Shown: positions 42,406 to 53,114 of the stretch, in pieces | Numbering within the stretch: the first letter of the stretch is position 1 | Layout: the number at the start of each line of letters is the position of its first letter | Assembly (NCBI RefSeq): GCF_001440345.1 | Contig: NZ_LJYX01000022.1 | Location: 62,001 to 126,000 of the forward strand | DNA: 64,000 bases | Source of the DNA: Colwellia sp. TT2012 | Lineage (GTDB): Bacteria; Pseudomonadota; Gammaproteobacteria; Enterobacterales; Alteromonadaceae | Reading direction: 5' to 3' | Translations under genes and position numbers: made by a program | The notes under the pieces: generated by a model | What the model was told of the DNA's origin: nothing | The model's database searches: none | The model's input: the letters and a program-made list of their open reading frames with translations, nothing else

Positions 42406-44784
42406 TTATTTATTCAACTTAGCAAAAGCATCGGCGAAAGCGTTACCCATAGCGACGTTATCAATTTTTTTACCTTTCGATGTATTTTGCTTTACCGGTG
42501 TTTTTCCTTGGTTCTTGCTACTGTTTTGGTGATTTTTCGCTTTATTGTTATCACGCTTGCCGCTATCTTTAGGCTGATAAGGCTTGTTCGCTTGTGTATT
42601 AGCTTGCTCATCTAATCGCATGGTTAAACTAATACGTTTTCTCGCTACATCAATCTCTAAGACTTTCACCTTAACAATATCTCCTGCTTTGACAATTTCA
42701 CGCGGGTCACTGATAAACTTATTGGTTATTGATGAAATATGCACTAAACCATCTTGGTGTACACCAATATCAACAAAAGCACCGAAGTTAGCCACATTAG
42801 AGACTACCCCCTCAAGTATCATGCCTACGGATAAATCTGCCATGGTAGTTACACCTTCGGCAAAACTAGCCGTTTTAAAGTCAGGCCGTGGATCCCTACT
42901 TGGCTTAGCCAATTCATTGATAACATCTTTAACGGTAACTTCACCAAATTCATCGTTAGTTAACTGGCTAATGTCTAGCGCTTTTAACTGTTCAGCATTG
43001 TTAAGTACCTGGTTAACATCAAGCTGTAATTGTTTAATGATTTTCTCTACCAATGCATAACTTTCCGGATGTAAGGCCGACTGATCTAACGGGTTATCTC
43101 CGTCAGTAATACGTAAAAAACCGGCTGCTTGCTCATAAGCTTTTGGCCCTAAGCGGGCAACTTTTTTCAATTGTTTTCTATTAGTAAAGCGTCCTTCTTT
43201 ATCGCGAAAGGCGACAATATTATTAGCCATAGTTTTATTTAAACCAGAGACCCGCATTAATAACGCTGCTGACGCACTGTTTAAGTCAACACCAACCGCA
43301 TTGACACAATCTTCAACGACATCGTCAAGGGTTTTACTCAACTGGCTCTGACTGACATCATGCTGATATTGGCCAACCCCTATTGCTTTTGGGTCAATTT
43401 TCACCAATTCAGCCAAGGGATCTTGTAATCGTCGGGCAATAGAAACTGCACCACGTATTGATACATCTAGGTCTGGAAATTCATTGGCGGCAAATTCAGA
43501 GGCTGAATAGACAGAGGCGCCGGCCTCACTAACAATCATTTTAGTGAGTGTTAATTTACTTTCATCGTCTTTAAAGGTTTGTATAACCTCGGCAACTAAT
43601 TTGTCACTTTCACGTGAACCAGTGCCATTGCCAATAGCTACTAGCTCTACTTTATGTTGGCGGCAAATATTGACTAGAGTTCGCACGGATTTATCCCAGT
43701 GCTTTTGTGGCACATGCGGGAATATAGTGGTGGTGTATAATAATTTTCCGGTGCCATCAACAATGGCAATTTTACAACCGGTTCTTAAACCCGGATCTAA
43801 GCCAAGAGTCACTTGTGGTCCAGCTGGTGCAGCCATTAACAAATCAGCAAGGTTATTTGAGAATACTTCTATTGCTTGTGTTTCTGCTTGTTCACGTAAA
43901 CTGGTAATGAGTTCAGTGGTTAAGCTGACTCCCAATTTAGCTTTCCAAGTTAATTGCACTACCTTGGTTAAGAATTCAGCACCTGCTTGTTTCGTTAACC
44001 GCAATGTTAAGTGCTCACTAATAATTTGTTCTGCGCTCGAACAAGTTCCGCTCTCTTGTCCAGGATCGACATCAATACTAAGTTGTAAAAAACCTTCATT
44101 TCTACCGCGTAACATAGCCAACATTCGATGTGAGGGTACCGTTCTCAGTTTCTCACTATGCTCAAAGTAATCACGAAATTTTGCGGCGGCTTTATCTTGG
44201 CCCTTAACAAGCTTGCTGGTTAAGTGCGCTTGTTTTAATAAGTGACGACGCAATTTTGCTAATAAATTAGCATCTTCACTAAAACGTTCCGCTAAAATAT
44301 AGCTAGCGCCATCAAGTACCGCTTTAACATCAGCAAAACCTGCCTTTGCATTAATAAAAGCATTTGCTTCTTGTTCTGGTGATAACTGCCAATTATTAAA
44401 AAGCTTATTCGCTAGCGGCTCTATACCCGCTTCACAGGCTATTTTACCTTTGGTGCGGCGTTTAGGTTTAAAGGGTAAATATAAATCTTCTAAACGAGTT
44501 TTATTATCGGCTTGTTGGAGCAGCTGAGCCAGTGCTGGCGTTAACTTTTCTTGCTGCTTGATACTGGTTAAAATCACCTGACGGCGATCCTCTAGTTCCC
44601 GTAAATAACTTAAACGCTGCGCTAAATGACGCAAATGATTATCGTCTAACCCTTGGGTGACTTCTTTACGGTAACGGGCAATAAATGGCACGGTAGAGCC
44701 ATCATCAAGTAAGGTAATAGCGGCATTAATTTGTACCGCGTTAACATTGAGTTCTTGAGCAATTTGCTCGGCAATAGTTAACAT
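42406..44784 (-). CDS. tex: Tex-family RNA-binding transcription accessory protein
   Basis: A 792-residue cytosolic nucleic-acid-binding protein. It has the N-terminal Tex helical domain ([17 protein letters not shown]), a YqgF-like RNase H fold (about 330-450, [20 protein letters not shown]), a helix-hairpin-helix region ([20 protein letters not shown]) and a C-terminal S1 domain (about 650-720, [20 protein letters not shown]). The basic, Gln/Asn-rich tail varies among homologues. It is divergent from greB, another transcription factor. Its role in transcription or RNA metabolism is not fully defined. Confidence 0.95.
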   Translation of the reverse strand: MLTIAEQIAQELNVNAVQINAAITLLDDGSTVPFIARYRKEVTQGLDDNHLRHLAQRLSYLRELEDRRQVILTSIKQQEKLTPALAQLLQQADNKTRLEDLYLPFKPKRRTKGKIACEAGIEPLANKLFNNWQLSPEQEANAFINAKAGFADVKAVLDGASYILAERFSEDANLLAKLRRHLLKQAHLTSKLVKGQDKAAAKFRDYFEHSEKLRTVPSHRMLAMLRGRNEGFLQLSIDVDPGQESGTCSSAEQIISEHLTLRLTKQAGAEFLTKVVQLTWKAKLGVSLTTELITSLREQAETQAIEVFSNNLADLLMAAPAGPQVTLGLDPGLRTGCKIAIVDGTGKLLYTTTIFPHVPQKHWDKSVRTLVNICRQHKVELVAIGNGTGSRESDKLVAEVIQTFKDDESKLTLTKMIVSEAGASVYSASEFAANEFPDLDVSIRGAVSIARRLQDPLAELVKIDPKAIGVGQYQHDVSQSQLSKTLDDVVEDCVNAVGVDLNSASAALLMRVSGLNKTMANNIVAFRDKEGRFTNRKQLKKVARLGPKAYEQAAGFLRITDGDNPLDQSALHPESYALVEKIIKQLQLDVNQVLNNAEQLKALDISQLTNDEFGEVTVKDVINELAKPSRDPRPDFKTASFAEGVTTMADLSVGMILEGVVSNVANFGAFVDIGVHQDGLVHISSITNKFISDPREIVKAGDIVKVKVLEIDVARKRISLTMRLDEQANTQANKPYQPKDSGKRDNNKAKNHQNSSKNQGKTPVKQNTSKGKKIDNVAMGNAFADAFAKLNK

Positions 44785-45024
44785 TAAATTGAAATTCCAA
44801 CAGCATTAAGAGTAGATAGACATGATAACAGAAAACTATTCTGACGAAAATTACCTAGGCTAAGGTAATGAGATTACTCACTGCCAAGCGTACTCTGTTC
44901 GCTACTTACTGCACGTGTTTTCGCTCGCGATGAGATAAAGCATATAAAAAGGCATTAATACCAATGGACCGATTATTTTTGATATTATGTGAGAAGAAGC
45001 GAAAACAATAAAAGATATATTGCC

Positions 45025-45507
45025 ATGAAAAGATCAAATTACATTACCCGCGCAGGCTGGGATCGTTTAGATAAAGAGTTAAAGTTTCTTTGGAAAGATG
45101 AACGCCCTAAAGTTACTCGTTCCGTCAGTGAAGCAGCAGCGCAAGGCGATCGCAGTGAAAATGCTGAGTATCAATACGGTAAGAAACGTTTACGTGAAAT
45201 TGATCGCCGTGTTCGATTTTTAATGAAACGTACTGAAGACCTCAATATTGTTTATCCTGTTCCGCAACAAGAAGGGCGAGTATTTTTTGGTGCTTGGGTG
45301 ACCTTAGTTACTAAAGATGATAGTGAAGTGGTTTATCGTCTGGTTGGCCCAGATGAATGGGACGTTAAACGCGGAGAAATCAGTATCGATTCGCCTATGG
45401 CCCGCGCTTTATTAGGCAAAGCTGTGGATGATGAAGTGATAGTACAAGCCCCTGAAGGTGAGCGTGTTTTTGATATTATTAAGATTAGCTATAAAGCAGC
45501 ACTATAA
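45025..45507 (+). CDS. greB: Transcription elongation factor GreB
   Basis: Rescues backtracked RNA polymerase by stimulating transcript cleavage. From the ATG at 45025 the protein is 160 residues, the GreB length, beginning MKRSNYITRAGWDRLDKELK as in homologues. A coiled-coil N-terminal domain (about 1-75, with the acidic tip near EAAAQGDRSENAEY) precedes the FKBP-like C-terminal domain (VFFGAWVTLVTKDDSEVVYR). The open frame extends to 44989, but those twelve codons are not part of known GreB proteins. Confidence 0.94.
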   Translation: MKRSNYITRAGWDRLDKELKFLWKDERPKVTRSVSEAAAQGDRSENAEYQYGKKRLREIDRRVRFLMKRTEDLNIVYPVPQQEGRVFFGAWVTLVTKDDSEVVYRLVGPDEWDVKRGEISIDSPMARALLGKAVDDEVIVQAPEGERVFDIIKISYKAAL

Positions 45508-45558
45508 AGCTAAATTATAAAAGCACTATCGTGCTACCCAACTAGCCTTTTAATTATT

Positions 45559-48500
45559 TCAGCTCCAATCTACTTCTTTCTGTAATGAGGTCCCATAAGA
45601 TAAGTGGGCGTTTTTTATTAGAGTCTCCATTGAGTTAGTTACTTCAATAAGCAGGTCAACATTAGTGATATCTTTTTCAAACAAACTAATCCATGCATTT
45701 CTACCATTATTTTTAACAGCATAAAGGGCTATATCTGCCAAACTCAAGGTTTGCTCCCAACTAAGAGCTTCTGGTTTTTGTTCAATAAATGGATAACTAG
45801 AAATACCAATAGAACATGTTTTATTTAACGTTTTTCCGTTACCAATATCAAATGAGTATGCCTCTATATTAATTCTTATTCTTTCTGCTAAGTTTTGTAT
45901 CTCTTGCAAATTAACAGTATTTGCAATCACAACAAACTCTTCTCCGCCCCAGCGAACAACCCAATCAGATTCTCTACATGTATCAGTGATTACTTTAACT
46001 AACTGTACTAAAACTCTATCGCCTGCATCGTGTCCATGAACATCGTTTACTTGCTTAAAATGATCCATATCAAGCATGATGAAACCTATTTTAGGTGGTG
46101 TACCTTCTTTGGGTTTAAAATAAGCTCTTTTTATTTGTGCAATCTCTTTGCCTATGTATTTATGAAAAAAACGGCGATTATGGGCACCCGTTAATTGATC
46201 TGTAAGACTAACTTTCTCCAATTCTGCCGTTCTCTCGGCAACTTTACGCTCCAATTGCTCATTAATTGCCTGTACAACAATCACTTTCTTTCTTTGAGAA
46301 TCAATGAACGCAAAAACTAAGCTCAATAAAAACAAGCCATAGAAAGTATATGCCCACCATGTTTTCCAAGGTGGAGGTAAAACAGTAATATTTAATGATG
46401 CTCCATCTTCATTCCAATAACCGTCAGCATTGCTCGCTTTTACTCTGAAGGTATAATCTCCGTTAGGCAGATTAGTATAGGTAGCTCTTCGGTTTTTGTA
46501 GTCGGTACTTACCCAATCTTTATCCCAACCGACCAATTGATAAGCAAATTTATTTTTTGTCGGATTAGAGAAATGTAACGCGGCAAATTCAAAGGCAACA
46601 ATATTGTCTTTATAGGTTAATGTTATCGCTTTAGTTTGGTAAATTGCCTGATTGAGACTAAAACCTGCCACCTCATCAACGGCATTGCTGGATGAAGAGA
46701 CCGTTAATGATTTTGTCTCACTGTTTTGCTCCAAGGTTGGACTGTTGCTTAATACTAATGGCACTATTGGCACAGATTCATTTAATAAAAACATATCAGT
46801 TATCAGCACAATGGGTACTTGCTTATCATCGATAATATTTTCTGGATAAAAACGATTAAACCCATTAATGCCGCCAAAAAATAGTTCTCCATTTTTGCTT
46901 TTAAAAGAAGCTCCACTGTTAAATTCATTACTTTGCAGGCCATCGCCAACATCATAATTTCTAAACGTTTTAGCTTTTAGCGTCATCCGTGACAACCCTT
47001 GATTGGTACTTAACCAGATATTCCCTTGTTTATCTTCTTCAATACGGTAAATAACATTATTGGCTAGGCCATTTTCTGTTGTGAACCGCTTAAACTTTGC
47101 TGTTTTGTTATTAAAAAGGTTAAGCCCACCAGGTGTGCCCACCCAAAGATTGCCTTGGTTATCCTCTAGAAGACTATAGACACTGTCATGACTTAAACTG
47201 TTTGCATCATCTGACTGATGACGGTAATGGGTAAACTGCTGGGTTTTGGGATTAAAATGATTGAGACCACCACCATAAGTTCCCACCCAAAGGTTGCCTT
47301 GGCTATCCTCTAGAAGACTCCAGACATAATCATCACTTAAACTATTTGCATCACCTGCCTGATGACGGTACTGGGTAAACTGCTGTGTTTTGGGATTAAA
47401 ATGATTAAGACCGCCACCAAGAGTTCCCACCCAAAGGTTGCCTTGGCTATCCTCTAGAAGACTATAGACAGTGTCATGACTTAAACTATTTGCATCACCT
47501 GCCTGATGACGGTAATGGGTAAACTGCTGGGTTTTGGGATTAAAATGATTGAGGCCACCACGAGTTCCCACCCAAAGATTGCCTTGGCTATCCTCTAGAA
47601 GACTAAAGACATCGTCATTACTTAAACTATTTGCATCACCTGCCTGATGACGGTACTGGCTAAACTGCTGGGTTTTGGGATTAAAACAATTAAGACCGCC
47701 ACCAAGAGTTCCCACCCAAAGGTTGCCTTGGCTATCATCTAGAAGACTATAGACAGTGTCATCACTTAAACTGTTTGCATCATCTGACTGATGACGGTAA
47801 TGGCTAAACTGCTGGATTTTGGGATTAAAATGATTAAGACCGCCACCAAGAGTTCCCACCCAAAGATTGCCTTGGCTATCCTCAACAAGACTATAGACAT
47901 CGTCATGACTTAAACTATTTGCATCACCTGCCTGATGACGGTAATGGGTAAACTGCTGGGTTTTGGGATTAAAATGATTGAGGCCACCACGAGTTCCCAC
48001 CCAAAGATTGCCTTGGCTATCCTCTAGAAGACTAAAGACATCGTCATTACTTAAACTATTTGCATCACCTGCCTGATGACGGTACTGGCTAAACTGCTGG
48101 GTTTTGGGATTAAAACAATTAAGACCGCCACCAAGAGTTCCCACCCAAAGGTTGCCTTGGCTATCATCTAGAAGACTATAGACAGTGTCATCACTTAAAC
48201 TGTTTGCATCATCTGACTGATGACGGTAATGGCTAAACTGCTGGATTTTGGGATTAAAATGATTAAGACCGCCACCAAGAGTTCCCACCCAAAGATTGCC
48301 TTGGCTATCCTCAACAAGACTATAGACATCGTCATGACTTAAACTATTTGCATCACCTGCCTGATGACGGTAATGGGTAAACTGCTGGGTTTTGGGATTA
48401 AAATGATTGAGGCCACCACGAGTTCCCACCCAAAGATTGCCTTGGCTATCCTCTAGAAGACTAAAGACATCGTCATCACTTAAACTATTTGCATCACCTG

Positions 48501-49332
48501 CCTGATGACGGTACTGGGTAAACTGCTGGGTTTTGGGATTAAAATAATTAAGACCGCCACCATGAGTTCCCACCCAAAGATTGCCTTGGCTATCCTCAAC
48601 AAGACTATAGACATCGTCATCACTTAAACTATTTGCATCACCTGCCTGATGACGGTAATGGCTAAACTGCTGTGTTTTGGGATTAAAATGATTAAGACCG
48701 CCACCACGAGTTCCCACCCAAAGGTTGCCTTGGCTATCCTCAAGAAGACTAAAGACATCGTCATCACTTAAACTATTTGCATCATCTGTCTGATGACGGT
48801 AATGGGTAAACTGCTGAGTTTTGGGATTAAAATGATTAAGACCGCCACCACGAGTTCCCACCCAAAGGTTGCCTTGGCTATCTTCTAGAAGACTATAGAC
48901 AGTGTCATGACTTAAACTATTTAAATCACCTGCCTGATGACGATACTGGGTAAACTGCTGTGTTTTGGGATTAAAATAATTAAGACCGCCGCCACGAGTT
49001 CCCACCCAAAGATTCCCTCGGCTGTCTTCAATAAGGCTAAGAATGTCATTATCAGACAGTGAGTGACTATTATTAGGCTCATGTTTAAATACTTTTAGGC
49101 TATAGCCATCATATCGAACCAGCCCTTCTTCTGTGCCAATCCATAAAAAACCTGTGCTATCTTGCAGTATTGTATGTACGGAATTTTGGGGTAAGCCATC
49201 TTCAATGGTTATGTGCTTAAAGCGAATAGACGGTTTTCCATCAAAAGAAAAAGCAATTGAAGAAAAGAATATCGTTACAAAAAGCAACGTTATAAAAGGT
49301 AAGGTTAATTGTATTTTTATTTTTTTAGACAA
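45559..49332 (-). CDS. Two-component-regulator-propeller diguanylate cyclase with expanded repeats
   Basis: A 1257-residue membrane protein with a signal or anchor segment (about 11-29). Next come about 16-17 Reg_prop propeller repeats of 47-48 residues (DSQGNLWVGT...GGLNHFNPKTQQF), then Y_Y_Y (about 915-985), TM (about 988-1008), a short coiled coil and GGDEF. The output domain has RWGGEEF (about 1124-1130), an active GGEEF form, so it should make cyclic di-GMP in answer to a periplasmic ligand. Fourteen repeats (two seven-bladed propellers) is the usual number. Here an apparently exact 429-bp, three-blade duplication (47551-47979 and 47980-48408) has enlarged the sensor. Confidence 0.92.
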   Translation of the reverse strand: MSKKIKIQLTLPFITLLFVTIFFSSIAFSFDGKPSIRFKHITIEDGLPQNSVHTILQDSTGFLWIGTEEGLVRYDGYSLKVFKHEPNNSHSLSDNDILSLIEDSRGNLWVGTRGGGLNYFNPKTQQFTQYRHQAGDLNSLSHDTVYSLLEDSQGNLWVGTRGGGLNHFNPKTQQFTHYRHQTDDANSLSDDDVFSLLEDSQGNLWVGTRGGGLNHFNPKTQQFSHYRHQAGDANSLSDDDVYSLVEDSQGNLWVGTHGGGLNYFNPKTQQFTQYRHQAGDANSLSDDDVFSLLEDSQGNLWVGTRGGLNHFNPKTQQFTHYRHQAGDANSLSHDDVYSLVEDSQGNLWVGTLGGGLNHFNPKIQQFSHYRHQSDDANSLSDDTVYSLLDDSQGNLWVGTLGGGLNCFNPKTQQFSQYRHQAGDANSLSNDDVFSLLEDSQGNLWVGTRGGLNHFNPKTQQFTHYRHQAGDANSLSHDDVYSLVEDSQGNLWVGTLGGGLNHFNPKIQQFSHYRHQSDDANSLSDDTVYSLLDDSQGNLWVGTLGGGLNCFNPKTQQFSQYRHQAGDANSLSNDDVFSLLEDSQGNLWVGTRGGLNHFNPKTQQFTHYRHQAGDANSLSHDTVYSLLEDSQGNLWVGTLGGGLNHFNPKTQQFTQYRHQAGDANSLSDDYVWSLLEDSQGNLWVGTYGGGLNHFNPKTQQFTHYRHQSDDANSLSHDSVYSLLEDNQGNLWVGTPGGLNLFNNKTAKFKRFTTENGLANNVIYRIEEDKQGNIWLSTNQGLSRMTLKAKTFRNYDVGDGLQSNEFNSGASFKSKNGELFFGGINGFNRFYPENIIDDKQVPIVLITDMFLLNESVPIVPLVLSNSPTLEQNSETKSLTVSSSSNAVDEVAGFSLNQAIYQTKAITLTYKDNIVAFEFAALHFSNPTKNKFAYQLVGWDKDWVSTDYKNRRATYTNLPNGDYTFRVKASNADGYWNEDGASLNITVLPPPWKTWWAYTFYGLFLLSLVFAFIDSQRKKVIVVQAINEQLERKVAERTAELEKVSLTDQLTGAHNRRFFHKYIGKEIAQIKRAYFKPKEGTPPKIGFIMLDMDHFKQVNDVHGHDAGDRVLVQLVKVITDTCRESDWVVRWGGEEFVVIANTVNLQEIQNLAERIRINIEAYSFDIGNGKTLNKTCSIGISSYPFIEQKPEALSWEQTLSLADIALYAVKNNGRNAWISLFEKDITNVDLLIEVTNSMETLIKNAHLSYGTSLQKEVDWS
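47551..48408 (-). repeat. Tandem 429-bp duplication inside the propeller gene
   Basis: 47551-47979 and 47980-48408 appear identical base for base when read side by side, each encoding three propeller blades (143 codons, 47 + 48 + 48). A third, partial copy starts at 48409 but differs after about 70 bases. The identity at synonymous sites shows the duplication is recent or homogenised. Confidence 0.9.
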
Positions 49333-49774
49333 TTGATTTTACTTAAAAATGAATATTCCTTAAGTCTAGTTTAATTTATGGATATAGAAAGTTGCATTTA
49401 TCAACCTACAGTTTGATTTTTTATGATAAAAATAAGAATAAGAATAAGAATAAAAAACTTGTAGGCAAGAAATTGCCCGTCAGAGTCAGCCTATCCATAG
49501 AAATAAAAGATCTGTTTTAGGCTTAACAGCAAGTGATGGAAAGTTAACAGCCGCTTTGATGCTTGCAGCAGACGGTAGAGAATATGCAACTACCTGCTAA
49601 TGTCGTCTATAGCGCACCAAAGTGATCATTTTAGTCTACCTAAAAGCCTAAGTAACAGGCGATAGATGAATGTTTTATCTTATTAATTTAAATGAAAAGC
49701 TAGAGCATTGTGCTTCGCTATGATGGCTAGGTCACTATTTTTTAATAAGTTTAATGAAAAATTCGGCTTAATAT
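49333..49774. other. 440-base gap with a coding-like fragment
   Basis: A + strand stretch of 48 codons without stop (49454-49597) ends ...SVLGLTASDGKLTAALMLAA then DGREYATTC and TAA. It has no suitable start, and I do not recognise it. The left part has a run of AGAATA repeats (49432-49452). The rest shows nothing. Confidence 0.3.
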
Positions 49775-50638
49775 TTACTTAATTAGCCTACTTCTAATTG
49801 GAATTTGGCAAACATCGAGTACTGGCGGTGGTTTTTTATAGAAAAAGGCACTGTCGCGTGTACGGCGTTGCACCAAGCGCTCGGCAAATGCCGTTGATTC
49901 GGTATTTTCGACTTCAAGATGTATTTGCTCAGCTTTTGCTACATCACTCATTAACTGCATACTGACTATTTTAGTAAAGTGGCGCGGCTCAACCGCAGCA
50001 TCGCCTTCAATAACTGCAGTGCGCTGTATTGCTTGAATATGTTGCATACCATAAACCACGCGACCAAATATGGTCATAATTCGGTCTAAATAACGCGGCG
50101 CTTGGCCAATAACAAAGTAAAAATGACTCGAGGCAGAATCCGCAGTATTGTTTCTAGCCATTGCTATAGTACCTGGGCAATGTGTTAACCACGCTTTACC
50201 TAGGCTATCATTTTCACCTGCTTGATAAGCCAAAGCAAAACCCTGTTTAAAGCCAGTTTGCGGGGCAAATAAATCGTGTTGCTGTACTGGCGTATAGGTC
50301 CATTTACTATCCGTGTGCCATTCTGATTCCATTGCCAATAGCGGTACTGACTTGTCTTTTTTACTACCATCTTTTGGTCCAGCTTGCGCAACAAATCCGT
50401 CGATAACACGATAGAACTTGGTACCATCATAAAAACCTTGTTGCGTTAAATCACTAAATTGGGCGGCATTTTTTGGCGAGAATTGTGGCGCCAATTCGAT
50501 CACCACTTGGCCATGGGGTAAGGTTAATAACACAGTATTGTTCAGTGACAATTTTCGCCACGGAGAATCATCTGCACCGCAAACACTAATAAAAAATAAC
50601 GTTGCTAACGTCAGCACAGTTTTTAAGGTAACTTTCAT
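49775..50638 (-). CDS. Periplasmic cyclophilin-type peptidyl-prolyl isomerase
   Basis: A 287-residue protein with signal peptide (to about residue 22, ISVCGAD) and a divergent cyclophilin domain. Recognisable parts are VVIELAPQFSPKNAAQFSDL, GFYDGTKFYRVIDGFVAQAG, GTIAMARNN and SSHFYFVIGQAPRYLDRIMTIFGRV. A C-terminal extension of about 60 residues follows. It should assist folding of exported proteins. The core Arg of FYRVIDGFVAQ is present; activity is likely but not certain for this branch. Confidence 0.9.
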   Translation of the reverse strand: MKVTLKTVLTLATLFFISVCGADDSPWRKLSLNNTVLLTLPHGQVVIELAPQFSPKNAAQFSDLTQQGFYDGTKFYRVIDGFVAQAGPKDGSKKDKSVPLLAMESEWHTDSKWTYTPVQQHDLFAPQTGFKQGFALAYQAGENDSLGKAWLTHCPGTIAMARNNTADSASSHFYFVIGQAPRYLDRIMTIFGRVVYGMQHIQAIQRTAVIEGDAAVEPRHFTKIVSMQLMSDVAKAEQIHLEVENTESTAFAERLVQRRTRDSAFFYKKPPPVLDVCQIPIRSRLIK

Positions 50639-50727
50639 GGCACAATTACATCTATTTTTAAGGCAAGTAAATTAAATGCTATCATAGCCACCGGTAAAAT
50701 TTAACTATATCCACCTTGGAGTATTTC

Positions 50728-51438
50728 GTGAACAAAAGCCTTATCACCAACCTTATTGCATTAACCTTGACTTTAGGGGGCTATTTTAGCGAACAACATC
50801 TTCTTTTTACGTTAGGTCTTTTCGCTTTATCTGGCGCGATAACTAACTGGCTTGCCGTACATATGCTCTTTGAGAAAGTACCGCTACTTTATGGTTCAGG
50901 CGTGATCCCCGCGCGTTTTGAAGAATTCAAAGTGGCTATTGGTCAATTGATGATGGAAGAATTTTTCACCGAAGAAAACATTGATCGCTTTTTGTCTGAT
51001 AGTTCAGGTAAAGCCAGCACTATTAACTTAGCCCCCGTTATTGATAAAGTAGACCTTAGCCCTGCGTTCAAGAGTTTAGTGGAGGTAATTGAAGAATCGT
51101 CATTTGGCCCAATGCTTGCCATGGTTGGCGGCAGTGAAGCAATTCAACCAATGAAAGAACCCTTTATTGAAAAAATGAAACTCGCCATACAAGACATAGT
51201 GCAAAGTGAGCAATTTAATACTCTACTTAGAGAAGAATTAGAGCAGCCTGATATCATTTCTGGCATGCGAGATAAAGTCAGCGATATTATTGAAAAACGT
51301 CTCGATGAATTAACACCGCTGTTAGTCAAAGAGATCATTCAAAAAATGATCAAAAAACACTTAGGTTGGTTAGTGGTCTGGGGCGGTATATTTGGTGGTG
51401 TTATTGGCCTAGTTGCAGCACTTACTAATAGTTTCTAA
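50728..51438 (+). CDS. DUF445-family membrane protein
   Basis: A 236-residue protein with two N-terminal transmembrane helices (ITNLIALTLTLGGYF, FALSGAITNWLAVHMLFEKV). A long amphipathic, helical cytosolic or periplasmic stretch follows, then a C-terminal anchor (WLVVWGGIFGGVIGLVAAL). TNWLAVHMLFEK is the DUF445 signature. Start at GTG 50728 with a GGAG site seven bases upstream; the frame is open from a TTG at 50716. Function unknown. Confidence 0.85.
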   Translation: MNKSLITNLIALTLTLGGYFSEQHLLFTLGLFALSGAITNWLAVHMLFEKVPLLYGSGVIPARFEEFKVAIGQLMMEEFFTEENIDRFLSDSSGKASTINLAPVIDKVDLSPAFKSLVEVIEESSFGPMLAMVGGSEAIQPMKEPFIEKMKLAIQDIVQSEQFNTLLREELEQPDIISGMRDKVSDIIEKRLDELTPLLVKEIIQKMIKKHLGWLVVWGGIFGGVIGLVAALTNSF

Positions 51439-51447
51439 TTATTATTT

Positions 51448-51475
51448 ACCCTGATAGCTATTCAGGGTTTTATTG
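51448..51475 (+). terminator. Terminator after the DUF445 gene
   Basis: ACCCTGA and TCAGGGT pair around a 7-base loop, followed by TTTATT. Confidence 0.8.
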
Positions 51476-51678
51476 AATAACTCGATGGCACTTATAAAAT
51501 AAAGCCAAAATCCATACAAATTAATCTTAGTTTTGTCACTATATGGCAGAGAAATCTCTTTAATTGCGCCCTAACTTTACGTTATGCTTGAGTGATTAAA
51601 AATTAGAGAGTTTAGACTCATAAGTGCGATGATGCCTTATTGAGGTAACTCTCCTCTAACATAAGGTAAACTTCTGTC

Positions 51679-52869
51679 ATGTTTGGTAGTTTAAAGGCTT
51701 TGCCTGCCGATCCAATTCTTGGATTATTAGCTAAATATAGAAAAGATAACAACCCAAATAAAATCGATTTAGGTGTTGGCGTATACAAAAATGAAGCAGG
51801 TCACACTGCCATACTTAATTGTGTAAAAAAAGCCGAACAACATCGCCTAAAGACAGAAGACACCAAGGTTTATATTGGTCCTACTGGCTCAGAGTTATTC
51901 AACGATGAAATGGCTAAGCTTATTTTTACCGCTGAACATAAAGTATTAAACCAAAATCGTGCTCGTACCGTATCTACCCCTGGTGGTACTGGTGCTTTAC
52001 GTGTTGCTGCTGAATTTATCAAATCTTGTAAAGCCGGCGCGACCATTTGGGTAAGTAATCCAACCTGGGCAAATCACACCGGTTTATTTAAAGCTGCGGG
52101 TTTAAACGTTAAAACGTATCCTTATTACGATTATGAAAACAAAAGCTTAGACTTTGATGGCATGTTAACTGCGCTTAAAGAAGTTAGCAGTGATGACGTA
52201 GTGTTATTACACGCTTGTTGCCATAACCCAAGTGGTATGGATTTAAACAAAGAACAATGGCAACAAGTGGCTGAAGTCGCTAAAAACGTTGGTTTTATGC
52301 CATTAATTGATATGGCTTACCAAGGTTTTGGCGCTGGTTTAGACGAAGATGCTTACGGTTTACGCTTAATGGCGGAAACCGTGAAAGAAATGATCGTCTG
52401 TAGTTCATGTTCTAAAAACTTCGGTCTATACCGTGACCGTATTGGTGCTTGTACCATCATTGGTGAATCAAGCACAGCGGTTGATATCGCTAAGTCGGTC
52501 TTACTTTATGTGGTACGTGTTATTTATTCTATGCCACCAGCACATGGCGCGGCTATTGTAGAAACGATCCTAAGTTCAGATGAATTACGTAATGAATGGT
52601 ATGGCGAATTAAAAGAAATGCGTGATCGCATTAATGGCAACCGCAAATTAATCGTTGATAAGCTTGTAGAAAATGGCGTAACTCGCGACTTTAGCTTTAT
52701 TCAACGTCAAAGTGGTATGTTCTCTTTCTTAGGTATTACCCCTGAGCAAGTGCAACAGTTACAAGATGAGTACAGCATTTATATGGTCGGTTCTAGCCGC
52801 ATGAGTATCGCTGGCATTGCCAATAGTAATGTTGATTACTTAGCAAAATCCATTGCTAAAATATTGTAA
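51679..52869 (+). CDS. Aromatic/aspartate-type aminotransferase (class I, AspC/TyrB group)
   Basis: A 396-residue PLP enzyme of fold type I. The start FGSLKALPADPILGLLAKYR and the segment IDLGVGVYKNEAGHTAIL match the AspC/TyrB family. PLP-binding Lys246 lies in SSCSKNFGLYRDRIG, the Asp in PLIDMAYQGFGAG and the substrate-carboxylate Arg near the C-terminus in SSRMSIAG. It transfers amino groups between aromatic or acidic amino acids and 2-oxoglutarate. Aspartate versus aromatic preference cannot be decided here. Monocistronic. Confidence 0.93.
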   Translation: MFGSLKALPADPILGLLAKYRKDNNPNKIDLGVGVYKNEAGHTAILNCVKKAEQHRLKTEDTKVYIGPTGSELFNDEMAKLIFTAEHKVLNQNRARTVSTPGGTGALRVAAEFIKSCKAGATIWVSNPTWANHTGLFKAAGLNVKTYPYYDYENKSLDFDGMLTALKEVSSDDVVLLHACCHNPSGMDLNKEQWQQVAEVAKNVGFMPLIDMAYQGFGAGLDEDAYGLRLMAETVKEMIVCSSCSKNFGLYRDRIGACTIIGESSTAVDIAKSVLLYVVRVIYSMPPAHGAAIVETILSSDELRNEWYGELKEMRDRINGNRKLIVDKLVENGVTRDFSFIQRQSGMFSFLGITPEQVQQLQDEYSIYMVGSSRMSIAGIANSNVDYLAKSIAKIL

Positions 52870-52886
52870 AGAGCGCGAACAAGTTC

Positions 52887-52922
52887 CCGCCTACTAGCAA
52901 TAACGGTAGGCGGCTTATTTTT
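52887..52922 (+). terminator. Terminator after the aminotransferase gene
   Basis: CCGCCTAC and GTAGGCGG form an 8-bp GC-rich stem, followed by CTTATTTTT. Confidence 0.88.
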
Positions 52923-53114
52923 AAGAAAAGTAATCGCACAAAGTCAAAAATTAATATTACTTACCGTCAGACAGGCTGAGCTTTTTTTATTCTAATAGAG
53001 TAAAATAATGCCCAGCCTTTTTTATTGGCAAAAATTTATAACCAGTAGACGAATTAACAACGCCACTGGTTACTACTTAATATGTGATGCAAGTTTGTTT
53101 TAAAGGAAAGCACT

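Noticed and set aside
43544-44170. 208-codon + strand open frame inside tex
   Set aside because: Antisense to the well-conserved Tex coding sequence, with no ribosome-binding site or recognisable domain. A shadow of codon bias.
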